DNA of 64,000 bases from Bacteroidota bacterium (lineage in GTDB: Bacteria; Bacteroidota; Bacteroidia; Chitinophagales; Chitinophagaceae): positions 72,541 to 136,540 of the forward strand of contig JAFDYD010000009.1 in the NCBI GenBank assembly GCA_018267615.1, in the 5' to 3' direction. The notes beneath the pieces were generated by a model. The model was not told the origin of the DNA. It searched no databases and worked only from the letters and a program-made list of their open reading frames with translations. The position numbers and the translations under genes are program-made. Below, piece by piece: positions 10,241 through 19,300 of the stretch. Every line of letters starts with the position of its first letter. The first letter of the stretch is position 1.

Positions 10241-10305
10241 CTCCCACCCCCAAATCCTTTCTTTTTTAATCGAAAATATTTATTTTTACGATCTAACCAA
10301 CACCT

Positions 10306-10695
10306 ATGCCTCCTAGTACCAGCGTTGTGCTGATCGACGATGATCATGATGATCACGAAATATTTTCAATTGCGCTTCGAGAAGCAGTTCCTTCCATCAA
10401 ATGCATTTATTTCGATTCAGGCAAAATCGCTTTGAACAAGCTCCTGGAAGATCAAAGTTTCAAGCCCGACTATATTTTTCTTGATCTCAATATGCCGGGA
10501 ATGACGGGGATTCAATTTCTTGAAACGATAAAAAAACAGGACTTCATTTCCAAAATACCGATAATCGTTTATTCAACCAGCATGCTGCCGCAGGAAAAAG
10601 AAAAAGCGTTGCAAATGGGAGCCCATCGCTTCTTTATCAAACCTTCTTCTCACACGGAATTGATAAGCCTGTTGAAAAGTTTTTTCGAAAGTTAA
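10306..10695 (+). CDS. Single-domain response regulator (Rcp1-like)
   Basis: A 129-residue stand-alone receiver domain with no output domain. The acidic pocket D11-D13 in VLIDDDHDDH, the phospho-acceptor Asp60 in FLDLNMPGM, the switch Ser/Thr in YSTS and the Lys in FFIKPSS are all present. Proteins of this shape act as diffusible phosphate carriers or partner regulators of PAS-rich or phytochrome-like kinases. Its position directly downstream of the double-transmitter kinase, and the kind of second transmitter in that kinase, suggest it takes phosphate from His1429. The 210-bp gap with a strong inverted repeat means it may have its own transcript. Confidence 0.9.
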   Translation: MPPSTSVVLIDDDHDDHEIFSIALREAVPSIKCIYFDSGKIALNKLLEDQSFKPDYIFLDLNMPGMTGIQFLETIKKQDFISKIPIIVYSTSMLPQEKEKALQMGAHRFFIKPSSHTELISLLKSFFES

Positions 10696-10850
10696 TTCCT
10701 GCCTTCATCATCACCTGATTTAATAATGCAGCACGTCAATGATCGCTGAAGTAATGGTTTGAAAAAAGTCGCCGGGTTCCCGATGGGCTTTCTTAATTTT
10801 ACGCTCGGTTTTACCGGAAAACATCATCAACAAAGTTTAAACCAGGACAC

Positions 10851-13800
10851 GTGAAAATCTCCCTGCCATCCCTATTCGTAAAAATTCTGAAGATCACAGG
10901 AATCAGTATCGGGAGCATATTGTTGTTATTATTTCTCGCGCCATATATTTTCCCAAATACCGTAGCCGATGAAATCAAAAAATGGACAAACAGTAGCATT
11001 AAAGGAGAAGTAAATTTCTCAAAAGCGCGCCTCTCTTTCTTTAATCATTTTCCTTCTCTCACATTAAGCCTTCATGATTTCACATTAAAAGGTTCCCCGC
11101 CCTACGCGAGCGACACGCTGATATCGGCTGAGAAAATTTCATTCGGCATCAATCTCAAAACGCTTTTGTTCGACAAGAAAATCAAGATTAATAAAATATA
11201 TCTCGATCGGTCATACATAGACGTTAAAATCAATGAAAAAGGCGAAGCGAATTATAATATTTACGAATCAAAAAACAAACCTGCTGCTGAATCTCCGGGA
11301 GATACCGCTTCAACATCATTGCGACTGGAAAAGATTGTGATCAGTAATAGTCGTCTTATTTATAACGACAAGTCGGTTCCGATGCTGATCGACGCAAAAA
11401 ATTTCAATTATGAAGGAGCTGGCGACCTGAGCAAAGCAATCTTCGATTTGAGATCTCATATGCAGGCTGAGTCGCTCAATTTCAGCTTCGAAAATGAACC
11501 CTATCTCACTAATAAAAAAATGGATGCGGACCTCATTACAAAGATCAATACGAATTCACTTGCATTCATCTTTGAAAAAAATGATCTGATCATCAACAAA
11601 CTTGGCGTACAGTTTAACGGCAAACTTGATTTCTTAAAAAATGGTTATGATATCGATCTCTCATTGAGTTCTGTCAAATCAGATTTTCATGACCTGATCA
11701 CCGCATTGCCTCCATCCTATCTCGATTGGCTTGAAAAGACAAAAGTGAAAGGAAGCGTAAATTTTGCGCTGGTGTTGAAGGGACAATACATCGCGTCGAC
11801 GAACACCATGCCGGGCCTGGCTTTTAATATGAAAATTCGTGACGGTTATATCGCTTATAAAGATGCACCCGCACCCGCCAGTAACCTGATGGCAAATCTT
11901 GATGTAAAGATTCCTTCTTTTAATATGGACAGTATGACTGTGAATATGGATTCACTTTTCTTTACCGTCGAAAAAAATTATTTCCGAATGAGCGCGCAGA
12001 CAAAAGGCTTTACGCAACCGTTTGTTACTGCAAAAGCAGATGCGCAAGTGGATCTTGAAAAACTGGAGAGGGCGTTGGGGATCGATATCGTCGACATGAA
12101 GGGAAATCTGAATCTCAAATTTAATGCTGAAGGAAAATATGCAACGCGTGTCGTAACAAGTGGTATTCGTAACAAGAAGGATACGATTGTGACAAGCATT
12201 CCAAAATTCAATCTTGAATCTTCGTTAAACAATGGATATCTAAAATATAAAGACCTTTCACAGCCAATCACCAATATTAATTTAGCGATGCATGCGTCGT
12301 GCCCGGATAACGATTATAAAAAATCAGTTTTTAAAATTGATACGATCTCGGCAAAGGCGCTGTCTAATTTTATCAATGGTTCCGCAAGTGTAAGTAGCAC
12401 AAAAGACTTTCCGCTGGAAGCGAATATGCATGCACTGATCAATCTCGCTGAAATCAAACAGTTTTACCCGATCGACAGCATTGAACTAGGCGGACTGTTG
12501 AAATTTAATGTCAACACCAAAGGGAAATATGCACCGGCAAAAAAATTATTTCCAAAAACATTCGCAGATATTACTTGGCAACATGGTTCAATCCAGACAA
12601 AATATTATCCCCACCCGATTGATAATATTGAAGTGACCGCAAATGCAAGTGACGATGACGGAACGATGCGGGGATTGAATGTAATGATTCAGCCGGTTTC
12701 ATTTCAATTTGAGGGAAAACCATTTTCTTTAAATGCTACACTCAAGAATTTTGATGATCTTTTATACGATGTCAAAGCCAATGGAGAAATTGATATTGGT
12801 AAAATATACCAGGTATTTTCGCGGCAGGGAATCAACGTTAAGGGTTATGCGAAAATGGCCGTTTCGCTGAAAGGCAGGCAAAGTGATGCCATGAATGCAC
12901 GCTATGATAATCTTTTAAATTCGGGAACAATTGCCTTGAAAAATCTCGAAGTGAATCATGAGTATTTTCCGCTTCCTTTTACCATCAGGGAAGGGCTCTT
13001 CAGTTTCAGGCAGGATAAAATGTGGTTCGATAAATTCCTCGCCACATATGGCAAATCAGATATCAGGCTTGATGGTTTTTTGCAAAACGTGATCAACTAT
13101 GTTTTATCCGACAATGGAAAACTGTCAGGAAATTTTAACCTGGCTTCGAATTTTATCAACGTCGATGAGTTTGCCGCTTTCTCTGCTCCATCCAACAATA
13201 AAAAACAAGATTCGGTGAAGATACAGGACACCACTGTAGGTAAGTCGTCTGGTGTCGTCATGATTCCGGCGAATCTCGATCTCATTATTAAAGCCAACGC
13301 AAATAAAATTTCTTATAACGGACTTGATATACAAAATTTCACTGGCGGACTCGCCATCAGCAACGCCCAAATACGTTTGTCGGAAACCACATTTACGCTT
13401 ATAGGGTGTAATGTGAACATGGATGGCTTGTATGGAAGTACCAGTGCTACCCGCGCGATTTTTGAATATCATATACAAGCAAAAGACTTTGATATCAAGA
13501 GGGCATATAACGAAGTAAAATTATTTCACGATCTGGCAAGCTCCGCTGCAAGTGCGCAAGGCATCGTGTCGCTCGATTATAATCTCAAGGGACGACTTAA
13601 CGCGGATATGTACCCGATATATCCATCATTAACAGGTGGCGGCGTACTTTCTATAAAAAATGTAAAAGTAAAAGGATTAAAATTATTCAATGCGGTAAGT
13701 TCAAAAACGGAAAAACAGGATATCAAAGAGCCTGATCTTTCAAAAATTGATTTCAAAACAACGATTAAAAATAACCTGATAACACTCGAACGCACAAAAT

Positions 13801-14003
13801 TCAAAACTGCAGGATTCAGAATAAGACTTGAGGGACAAACATCTTTTGATAACAAAATAAATTTCAAAATGCGTATCGGACTTCCCCCACTCGGTATTAT
13901 CGGAATACCCATGCGCATTACCGGTAGTTCCGATGATCCAAAAGTGAAACTCGGCAAAAGCGATAAAGATGAATTGGCTGAGAAAGAAGATACGGAAGAG
14001 TGA
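10851..14003 (+). CDS. AsmA-family envelope protein
   Basis: A 1050-residue protein with one N-terminal membrane anchor (about residues 10-35, ISIGSILLLLFLAPYIF) followed by a long periplasmic region rich in beta strands and phrases typical of the AsmA/TamB superfamily (GEVNFSKARLSFFNHFPSL, LDRSYIDVKIN, then a C-terminal GLPPLGIIGIPMRITG segment). AsmA-like proteins are thought to form hydrophobic grooves bridging inner and outer membranes for lipid or outer-membrane protein traffic. It starts with GTG at 10851; the N-terminal anchor follows directly. Its stop codon lies inside the hairpin shared with the convergent outer-membrane protein gene, a plausible functional partner. Confidence 0.85.
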   Translation: MKISLPSLFVKILKITGISIGSILLLLFLAPYIFPNTVADEIKKWTNSSIKGEVNFSKARLSFFNHFPSLTLSLHDFTLKGSPPYASDTLISAEKISFGINLKTLLFDKKIKINKIYLDRSYIDVKINEKGEANYNIYESKNKPAAESPGDTASTSLRLEKIVISNSRLIYNDKSVPMLIDAKNFNYEGAGDLSKAIFDLRSHMQAESLNFSFENEPYLTNKKMDADLITKINTNSLAFIFEKNDLIINKLGVQFNGKLDFLKNGYDIDLSLSSVKSDFHDLITALPPSYLDWLEKTKVKGSVNFALVLKGQYIASTNTMPGLAFNMKIRDGYIAYKDAPAPASNLMANLDVKIPSFNMDSMTVNMDSLFFTVEKNYFRMSAQTKGFTQPFVTAKADAQVDLEKLERALGIDIVDMKGNLNLKFNAEGKYATRVVTSGIRNKKDTIVTSIPKFNLESSLNNGYLKYKDLSQPITNINLAMHASCPDNDYKKSVFKIDTISAKALSNFINGSASVSSTKDFPLEANMHALINLAEIKQFYPIDSIELGGLLKFNVNTKGKYAPAKKLFPKTFADITWQHGSIQTKYYPHPIDNIEVTANASDDDGTMRGLNVMIQPVSFQFEGKPFSLNATLKNFDDLLYDVKANGEIDIGKIYQVFSRQGINVKGYAKMAVSLKGRQSDAMNARYDNLLNSGTIALKNLEVNHEYFPLPFTIREGLFSFRQDKMWFDKFLATYGKSDIRLDGFLQNVINYVLSDNGKLSGNFNLASNFINVDEFAAFSAPSNNKKQDSVKIQDTTVGKSSGVVMIPANLDLIIKANANKISYNGLDIQNFTGGLAISNAQIRLSETTFTLIGCNVNMDGLYGSTSATRAIFEYHIQAKDFDIKRAYNEVKLFHDLASSAASAQGIVSLDYNLKGRLNADMYPIYPSLTGGGVLSIKNVKVKGLKLFNAVSSKTEKQDIKEPDLSKIDFKTTIKNNLITLERTKFKTAGFRIRLEGQTSFDNKINFKMRIGLPPLGIIGIPMRITGSSDDPKVKLGKSDKDELAEKEDTEE

Positions 14004-14081
14004 TTGAAAAAGAGTGGAGAAACAGAGCGGAGAGCGATAGTCGTTCGCTCTCCGCTCTGTTTCTCCACTCTTCTTCAATCA
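14001..14081. terminator. Bidirectional hairpin that contains both stop codons
   Basis: Arms 14001-14037 and 14045-14081 are reverse complements over 37 bp with one mismatch, loop about 7 nt. The outermost bases TGATTGAA / TTCAATCA supply the TGA of the upstream plus-strand gene and, on the other strand, the TGA of the minus-strand gene. Position and shape fit a shared terminator of the convergent pair. Confidence 0.9.
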
Positions 14082-15995
14082 TCGAAACGAAATCAACGCC
14101 GGTGCCTGCAGCGCGAAAATGTTGAAGCTTAATGTGGATGTTGAAGTGACCTGGAAAAAGAATGATCTTGGTCCGCCTGCTACCGGTAGTAAATAATTCG
14201 CGGAAGCAGAGATTGTATTAAAGGCTAAATTTTCATTACGTACCAACACTCCCAATCCAATAGCGGAATAAAATGGGCTTGTAAAAAGATTTTGATTTTT
14301 TGCTGCTAACAAAGAAGCCTGGAGCAACATGTAAAAATTAAATTTGAATCCATATATATTCAGTGGACTATAATAATTCGTTTGCGTTCCAAGATTGAGT
14401 CGCTGGTATCCATTGAACATCGTATTGCGATATCCTAAAATTCCAAACTCTTTATTAATGTTTAGAGGCCGGTACAAAACAGGATTCGGGCAAACAAGAT
14501 AATCGCCATGAATAAATTGTCTCAACCTGGGTCCGTTTAACCGAAATAGATTGCTATAGTAATCCACCTGCACATGAATGACAGCATCTTCGGATTTTTG
14601 AGTATGCCAAAAACTTCCAATCGCAATGGCAGTACTAATCACGTTTTTTCCTTTTAACCAATATTTCTGTGCTTCGACAGCAGTGTAGGTGCGCGGAATG
14701 TTTGCCCATTGATCCAGTCCAAATGAAGCGCCCGCATTATATCCGAGCGGGATATCCTCTGTTCTTCCAAAACCGAAAAAATAATTTGTCTTGAAGAAGT
14801 CCTGGTGAAAAAATACAAGTTTGCCTAATACATAAGTGTGATCCTGAAAATTTGAATTGCTATCATATTTTTTCTGGAACGGTGATTTTGTAAAAGTCAT
14901 ATCGAATCGTCGCAACTCCACGGCGATATTTGGTTTTTCACTGTTGAACCCTGTATTTTTAAATTGGTTTCTAAAATTATACCCGGCCCAAACATCTACA
15001 ATATTGTAACGATAACTCGCATAAACGGAATCCGGAAGCAGTCTTATGTTTACCGAAGTGTTGTAGGACAAAGTTAATCCGCCGGTAAATTTTGCCCATG
15101 AGCTATAAAGCGGTCGATTCACGCTGAGATAATATGCGCGTTCGTACACGCCGGTATCTGCCAATGGACGATCATTCAAAAAACTATATCCAAGCGATAC
15201 ATCCGTAAACGATCCGGCTAAATTGTATTTGCTATATCCCACACCTGTGCGCCATTGCGGACTATATCCTTCATCCCACTTAAATCCAAATCCAATACGC
15301 TGTCCGGCACCAAATGCATTTGTATTAAAAACTGAAGCGGCAATATTAGTCGGACTGAAATCAGTCAATGATCCGCCATATTCGAAAATATCTTTTGTTA
15401 CTACAACAATATCGATCGAATCCGAATTCTGATAAGTGTTGATAACATATATTCTCGCATCCTGGATAAAAGGAAGACTACGCAGGTATCTTTCATTATC
15501 CACCAATTTGTATGCATTCACCGTATCATTCTCCCTAAAAAAAAGCGATTGCTTGATCATCCATTCTCGTGTATCGAAATGCAATTTGTTTGCGAAGCGG
15601 ATAAGTTTTGAAGGATTATAAGAAGTGTCTTCGATCATCGTACCGAATACCTTGAGCCGGTTGTAATAAATGTACCGGATTTTATTTCCGCGATAAGGTG
15701 TAAAATTATTTTCCCTTCTCTCCCAAAGCACACTATCCGACACAGGCGCGGGCGCATTTTTCTTCGATAGTGTTTTCAAAAGCGAATCGCGTTGTTGCCT
15801 GTCCGTGATGATATTAAAATATCTAGCAACACGGCCCTTCTTCACTTCTTTTTCTTTTGGGACAGTATCTTTTTCTAAAAAATTTACATGATATACCACG
15901 GGGTGAGCCGATACAGTACGCGGAAAAATGAAAAATAGAATAAGGGGAAACACAAATGGAATGACCTTCGTAACTATATGTGGATATGCTTTCAA
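14079..15995 (-). CDS. POTRA-containing outer-membrane beta-barrel protein (Omp85/surface-antigen-like)
   Basis: A 638-residue exported protein with a signal peptide (hydrophobic core FVFPLILFFIFP, cleavage after TVSA near residue 30). Residues about 100-215 look like a POTRA module (RLKVFGTMIED, then RYLRSLPFIQDARIYV and DIVVVTKDIFEYGG). The rest alternates short amphipathic strands, glycines and aromatic residues, ending in ALISFR, as expected of an outer-membrane barrel of the BamA/TamA superfamily. It is shorter than BamA and has only one or two POTRA repeats, so TamA-like or patatin-associated roles are possible. It converges on an AsmA-family gene, reminiscent of TamA-TamB pairing, but that is inference. 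Confidence 0.75.
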   Translation of the reverse strand: MKAYPHIVTKVIPFVFPLILFFIFPRTVSAHPVVYHVNFLEKDTVPKEKEVKKGRVARYFNIITDRQQRDSLLKTLSKKNAPAPVSDSVLWERRENNFTPYRGNKIRYIYYNRLKVFGTMIEDTSYNPSKLIRFANKLHFDTREWMIKQSLFFRENDTVNAYKLVDNERYLRSLPFIQDARIYVINTYQNSDSIDIVVVTKDIFEYGGSLTDFSPTNIAASVFNTNAFGAGQRIGFGFKWDEGYSPQWRTGVGYSKYNLAGSFTDVSLGYSFLNDRPLADTGVYERAYYLSVNRPLYSSWAKFTGGLTLSYNTSVNIRLLPDSVYASYRYNIVDVWAGYNFRNQFKNTGFNSEKPNIAVELRRFDMTFTKSPFQKKYDSNSNFQDHTYVLGKLVFFHQDFFKTNYFFGFGRTEDIPLGYNAGASFGLDQWANIPRTYTAVEAQKYWLKGKNVISTAIAIGSFWHTQKSEDAVIHVQVDYYSNLFRLNGPRLRQFIHGDYLVCPNPVLYRPLNINKEFGILGYRNTMFNGYQRLNLGTQTNYYSPLNIYGFKFNFYMLLQASLLAAKNQNLFTSPFYSAIGLGVLVRNENLAFNTISASANYLLPVAGGPRSFFFQVTSTSTLSFNIFALQAPALISFR

Positions 15996-16323
15996 ATTAT
16001 TAATAGTGAACTTTGGCGATTTGCAACCGGTTGGCTAAGGTCAAAGAGATACAGGGTTTAATAATACGATTAAAAACCATTTCCCGTAAATAAAATTTAA
16101 TTTGGGCTATTGCGAAAATAATTATTGTTAAAATATTGTATGGAATTAGCTGTCAATTTTTTAGAAGCTAAAATAATAACAATAAAAAATCGTTTCTACA
16201 ATATTTTCCCGAATACGACCCTAATAAACGATCCGTTGCTCTTTATCGTTGAACTTATAAAAAATCGTACCCGCGACCGACTAACAATAACCGAAACAGG
16301 CAGGAACTGCAAAATAGCCCCGA
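15996..16323. other. Divergent intergenic region with nested dyads, no gene seen
   Basis: This 328-bp A/T-rich gap must hold the promoters of both divergent neighbours. AAAATATTGTA at 16130-16140 is exactly complementary to TACAATATTTT at 16197-16207, and TTAGC at 16146 faces GCTAA at 16167 inside it. A further AACGAT/ATCGTT pair lies around 16225-16253. No perfect TAnnTTTG box was found. The dyads may be operators or mRNA leader structure of the protease. Confidence 0.4.
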
Positions 16324-19300
16324 ATGAAGAATTTTTACCTTTTGACCATTGTCTGCTGCTTTCTCTCTAATATATTGCCGGCACAACAACCAGTAAAGCT
16401 GATTCAATTGAAAAATGGGTTTATTGATGGAAATAAAAATCTTCTTCGCAAAAAAATCACCAGTCAATCTTTTAAAGAATCAAGGTTCCGGGGGAAATAT
16501 TTTGTACTGATCCAATTTCAACAACTACCCGGCAACAATGAAAAAGCTGAATTAGCTTCACGCGGAGTCAGTTTGTTCGACTATATACCGGGCAATGCAT
16601 TTCTGGCTGAAATCCGTGACAGCTCCATCTTTCATGATTTGACTCGTTACCATGTCAGCGGCGTTTTCGGATTTCCGAGTCAATACAAAATTTCAAGCCG
16701 GCTATTGCAGAATCAACCTGGCCCCGATTTGCGTTCAAGCATAGCCGTAACTTTTTTTGGAACGGCGGATAAGGAATCTGTCATTGAAGAATTGCAGCGC
16801 GCCGGTGCACAGATCTTCTTTACAAAGATCCAACCTGCAAATGTTATTTTCATAAAAGCATCAGCAACAGTTATTCAAAAAATTTCAGCGCTCCCATTCG
16901 TTTCATACATTAGTCCACAATCGTTGCAGGATGTTCCACTAAATAATAATAATCGAGCAATTCATGGCGTCGATGCATTGAGTGCTTTTTCCGGAAGAAA
17001 TCTGCAGGGAAAAAATGTGACATTGGGTATCGGCGACAATTCAGATCCTTCTTCACATATTGATTTTGCAGGAAGACTTATTCAAAGAAATGCGACTACA
17101 GTTAACCTGCATGGAACACATACTACAGGTACGATGGCCGGTGGTGGAATTTTAAATCCGAGATACCAGGGAATGGCGCCAAAGGCAAGAATCGTTAGCC
17201 AGTATTTCAGTGATATTATCGTGAACACACCTGTCTATATCAACGATTATAACATGGTGCTCACAAATAATTCTTATTATACCGGTTTTGATTTTTGTCC
17301 GGGTGATGGCGACTACGACGCGGTGAGTAATTATGGAGATGTTCAGTTGATCCAAAATCCTACGCTGCTGCATGTATTCGCGGCAGGGAATGATGGTGGA
17401 CTCACATGCAGCCCCTATCCTTCGCATTTTGGTACAATCAAATCCGGATTTCAATCAGGTAAGAACACATTGGTTGTCGGCAATATCAGCAACTCGACAT
17501 ATACCATAAATGCAAGTTCGAGCAAGGGCCCAGTCAACGACGGAAGAATCAAACCTGAAGTAACTGCCGGAGGAGTGCTCATAACGTCAACCTATCCCAA
17601 TAATGCATATGGCACAAGTTCAGGAACCAGTATGTCGGCTCCAACGGTGACGGGTACACTAGGATTGTTGTATGAAAGATATCGGCAGTTGCACGGCGGT
17701 GCTGATCCGGCAGCGGCATTGATAAAAGCAATTGTATGTAACGGTGCCGACGATCTCGGAAATCCAGGACCGGATTTCACGTATGGTTTCGGTATGTTGA
17801 ATGCGAGGAATGCCGTTGAAATGATGGAGAGAAATCAATATTTTTCTGGAAGTATAAGTGCAGGCGGAAATAATACCTACACGATTAGTGCAGTACCTGC
17901 TGGGATAAGACAATTAAAAATAATGTTGTATTGGCCGGATGCCCCGGCCGCTGCATTCGCACCTGCCGCCCTCGTAAATAATCTTGATTTAAATGTCGTC
18001 ACGCCCGGTGGTACAACACATCTTCCATTAATATTGGATCCAAGTCCAGCCAATGTAAATAATAATGCAATCGAGGGAATCGATAATTTAAATAATATCG
18101 AACAGGTTGTAATAGACAATCCGCCTGCGGGAGATTTTACAATTCATGTTGCAGGCGCAAATATTCCGCAGGGTCCGCAACAATACATTGTTGCTTATCA
18201 GATCGTGAATGCGGCGATCACCGTCGAATATCCTTTCGGAAATGAAACACTTGTTCCCGGAGAAATAGAAAATATCCGGTGGAGCGCCTATGATAACAGT
18301 GCAAATAGTTTTACGGTTGAATATTCCGCCGATAATGGCGCCAGTTGGAATCTTATCAATAATAATGTAAGCTCCACGAGCAGATCTTATGCATGGACAG
18401 TGCCTGCAATCGCGAGCAACAATGCACTGATACGCGTTACCCGAAATGGTGGAGGCTCGAGTGATGTGAGTGATTATGATTTTACCATACTAGGTCAACC
18501 AACCATCACCGTTAGTAATCCATGTAAGGGGTATGCACAAATTGATTGGAACGCAATTCCATCTGCCACTCAATATGAGATCATGATGTTGAAGGGTGAT
18601 AGTATGCAGACAATTGCCACGACACCATCAACAACTTTTTTACTTCCGGGACTTAATAAGGATAGCAGCTATTGGCTAAGTGTGCGTGCAATAAATGGTG
18701 GTGTTGCGGGTCGCCGTGCGATTGCTGGAAATATTATTCCAAATACAGGCGCTTGTTCATTACCGGTTTTTAATAATGATTTTACGGTGGATTCACTCCT
18801 TGCGCCAGTAACAGGAAGAATATTTACTTCAACACAACTTGGCAACACGACTTTGCAAGTAGTGCTTAGGAATTTGGGCAGCATTGCTTCCGCTGGTTCG
18901 TTCAATGTCTCTTATCAAATAAATAATGGAGCAATAGTAACGGAAACGAGCGCAGTTTCAATTGCAGGAGGAGCGAGCTACAATTACAGTTTCTCCAATG
19001 CAAATAATTATGATTTTTCAGCACCTGGAACATATAAAGTAAAAGTCTGGATCGGTTATCCCGGTGATCCACAACCGCTGAACGATACAATCACGCAAAC
19101 TATAAAACAATTGAGGAATGATCCGCTTGTTTTGAATCCAAATTATACTGAGGGATTTGAAAGCGCAGCCGCTCAATCTTACACTACTAAAACATTCGGG
19201 CTCCAGGGTCTCGATCGCTTTGATTTCAATAACAGCAGTTCAAACGGGCGCGCAAATACTTTTATCAATACCGGTTTTGCAAGAACAGGAAATCGATGTG

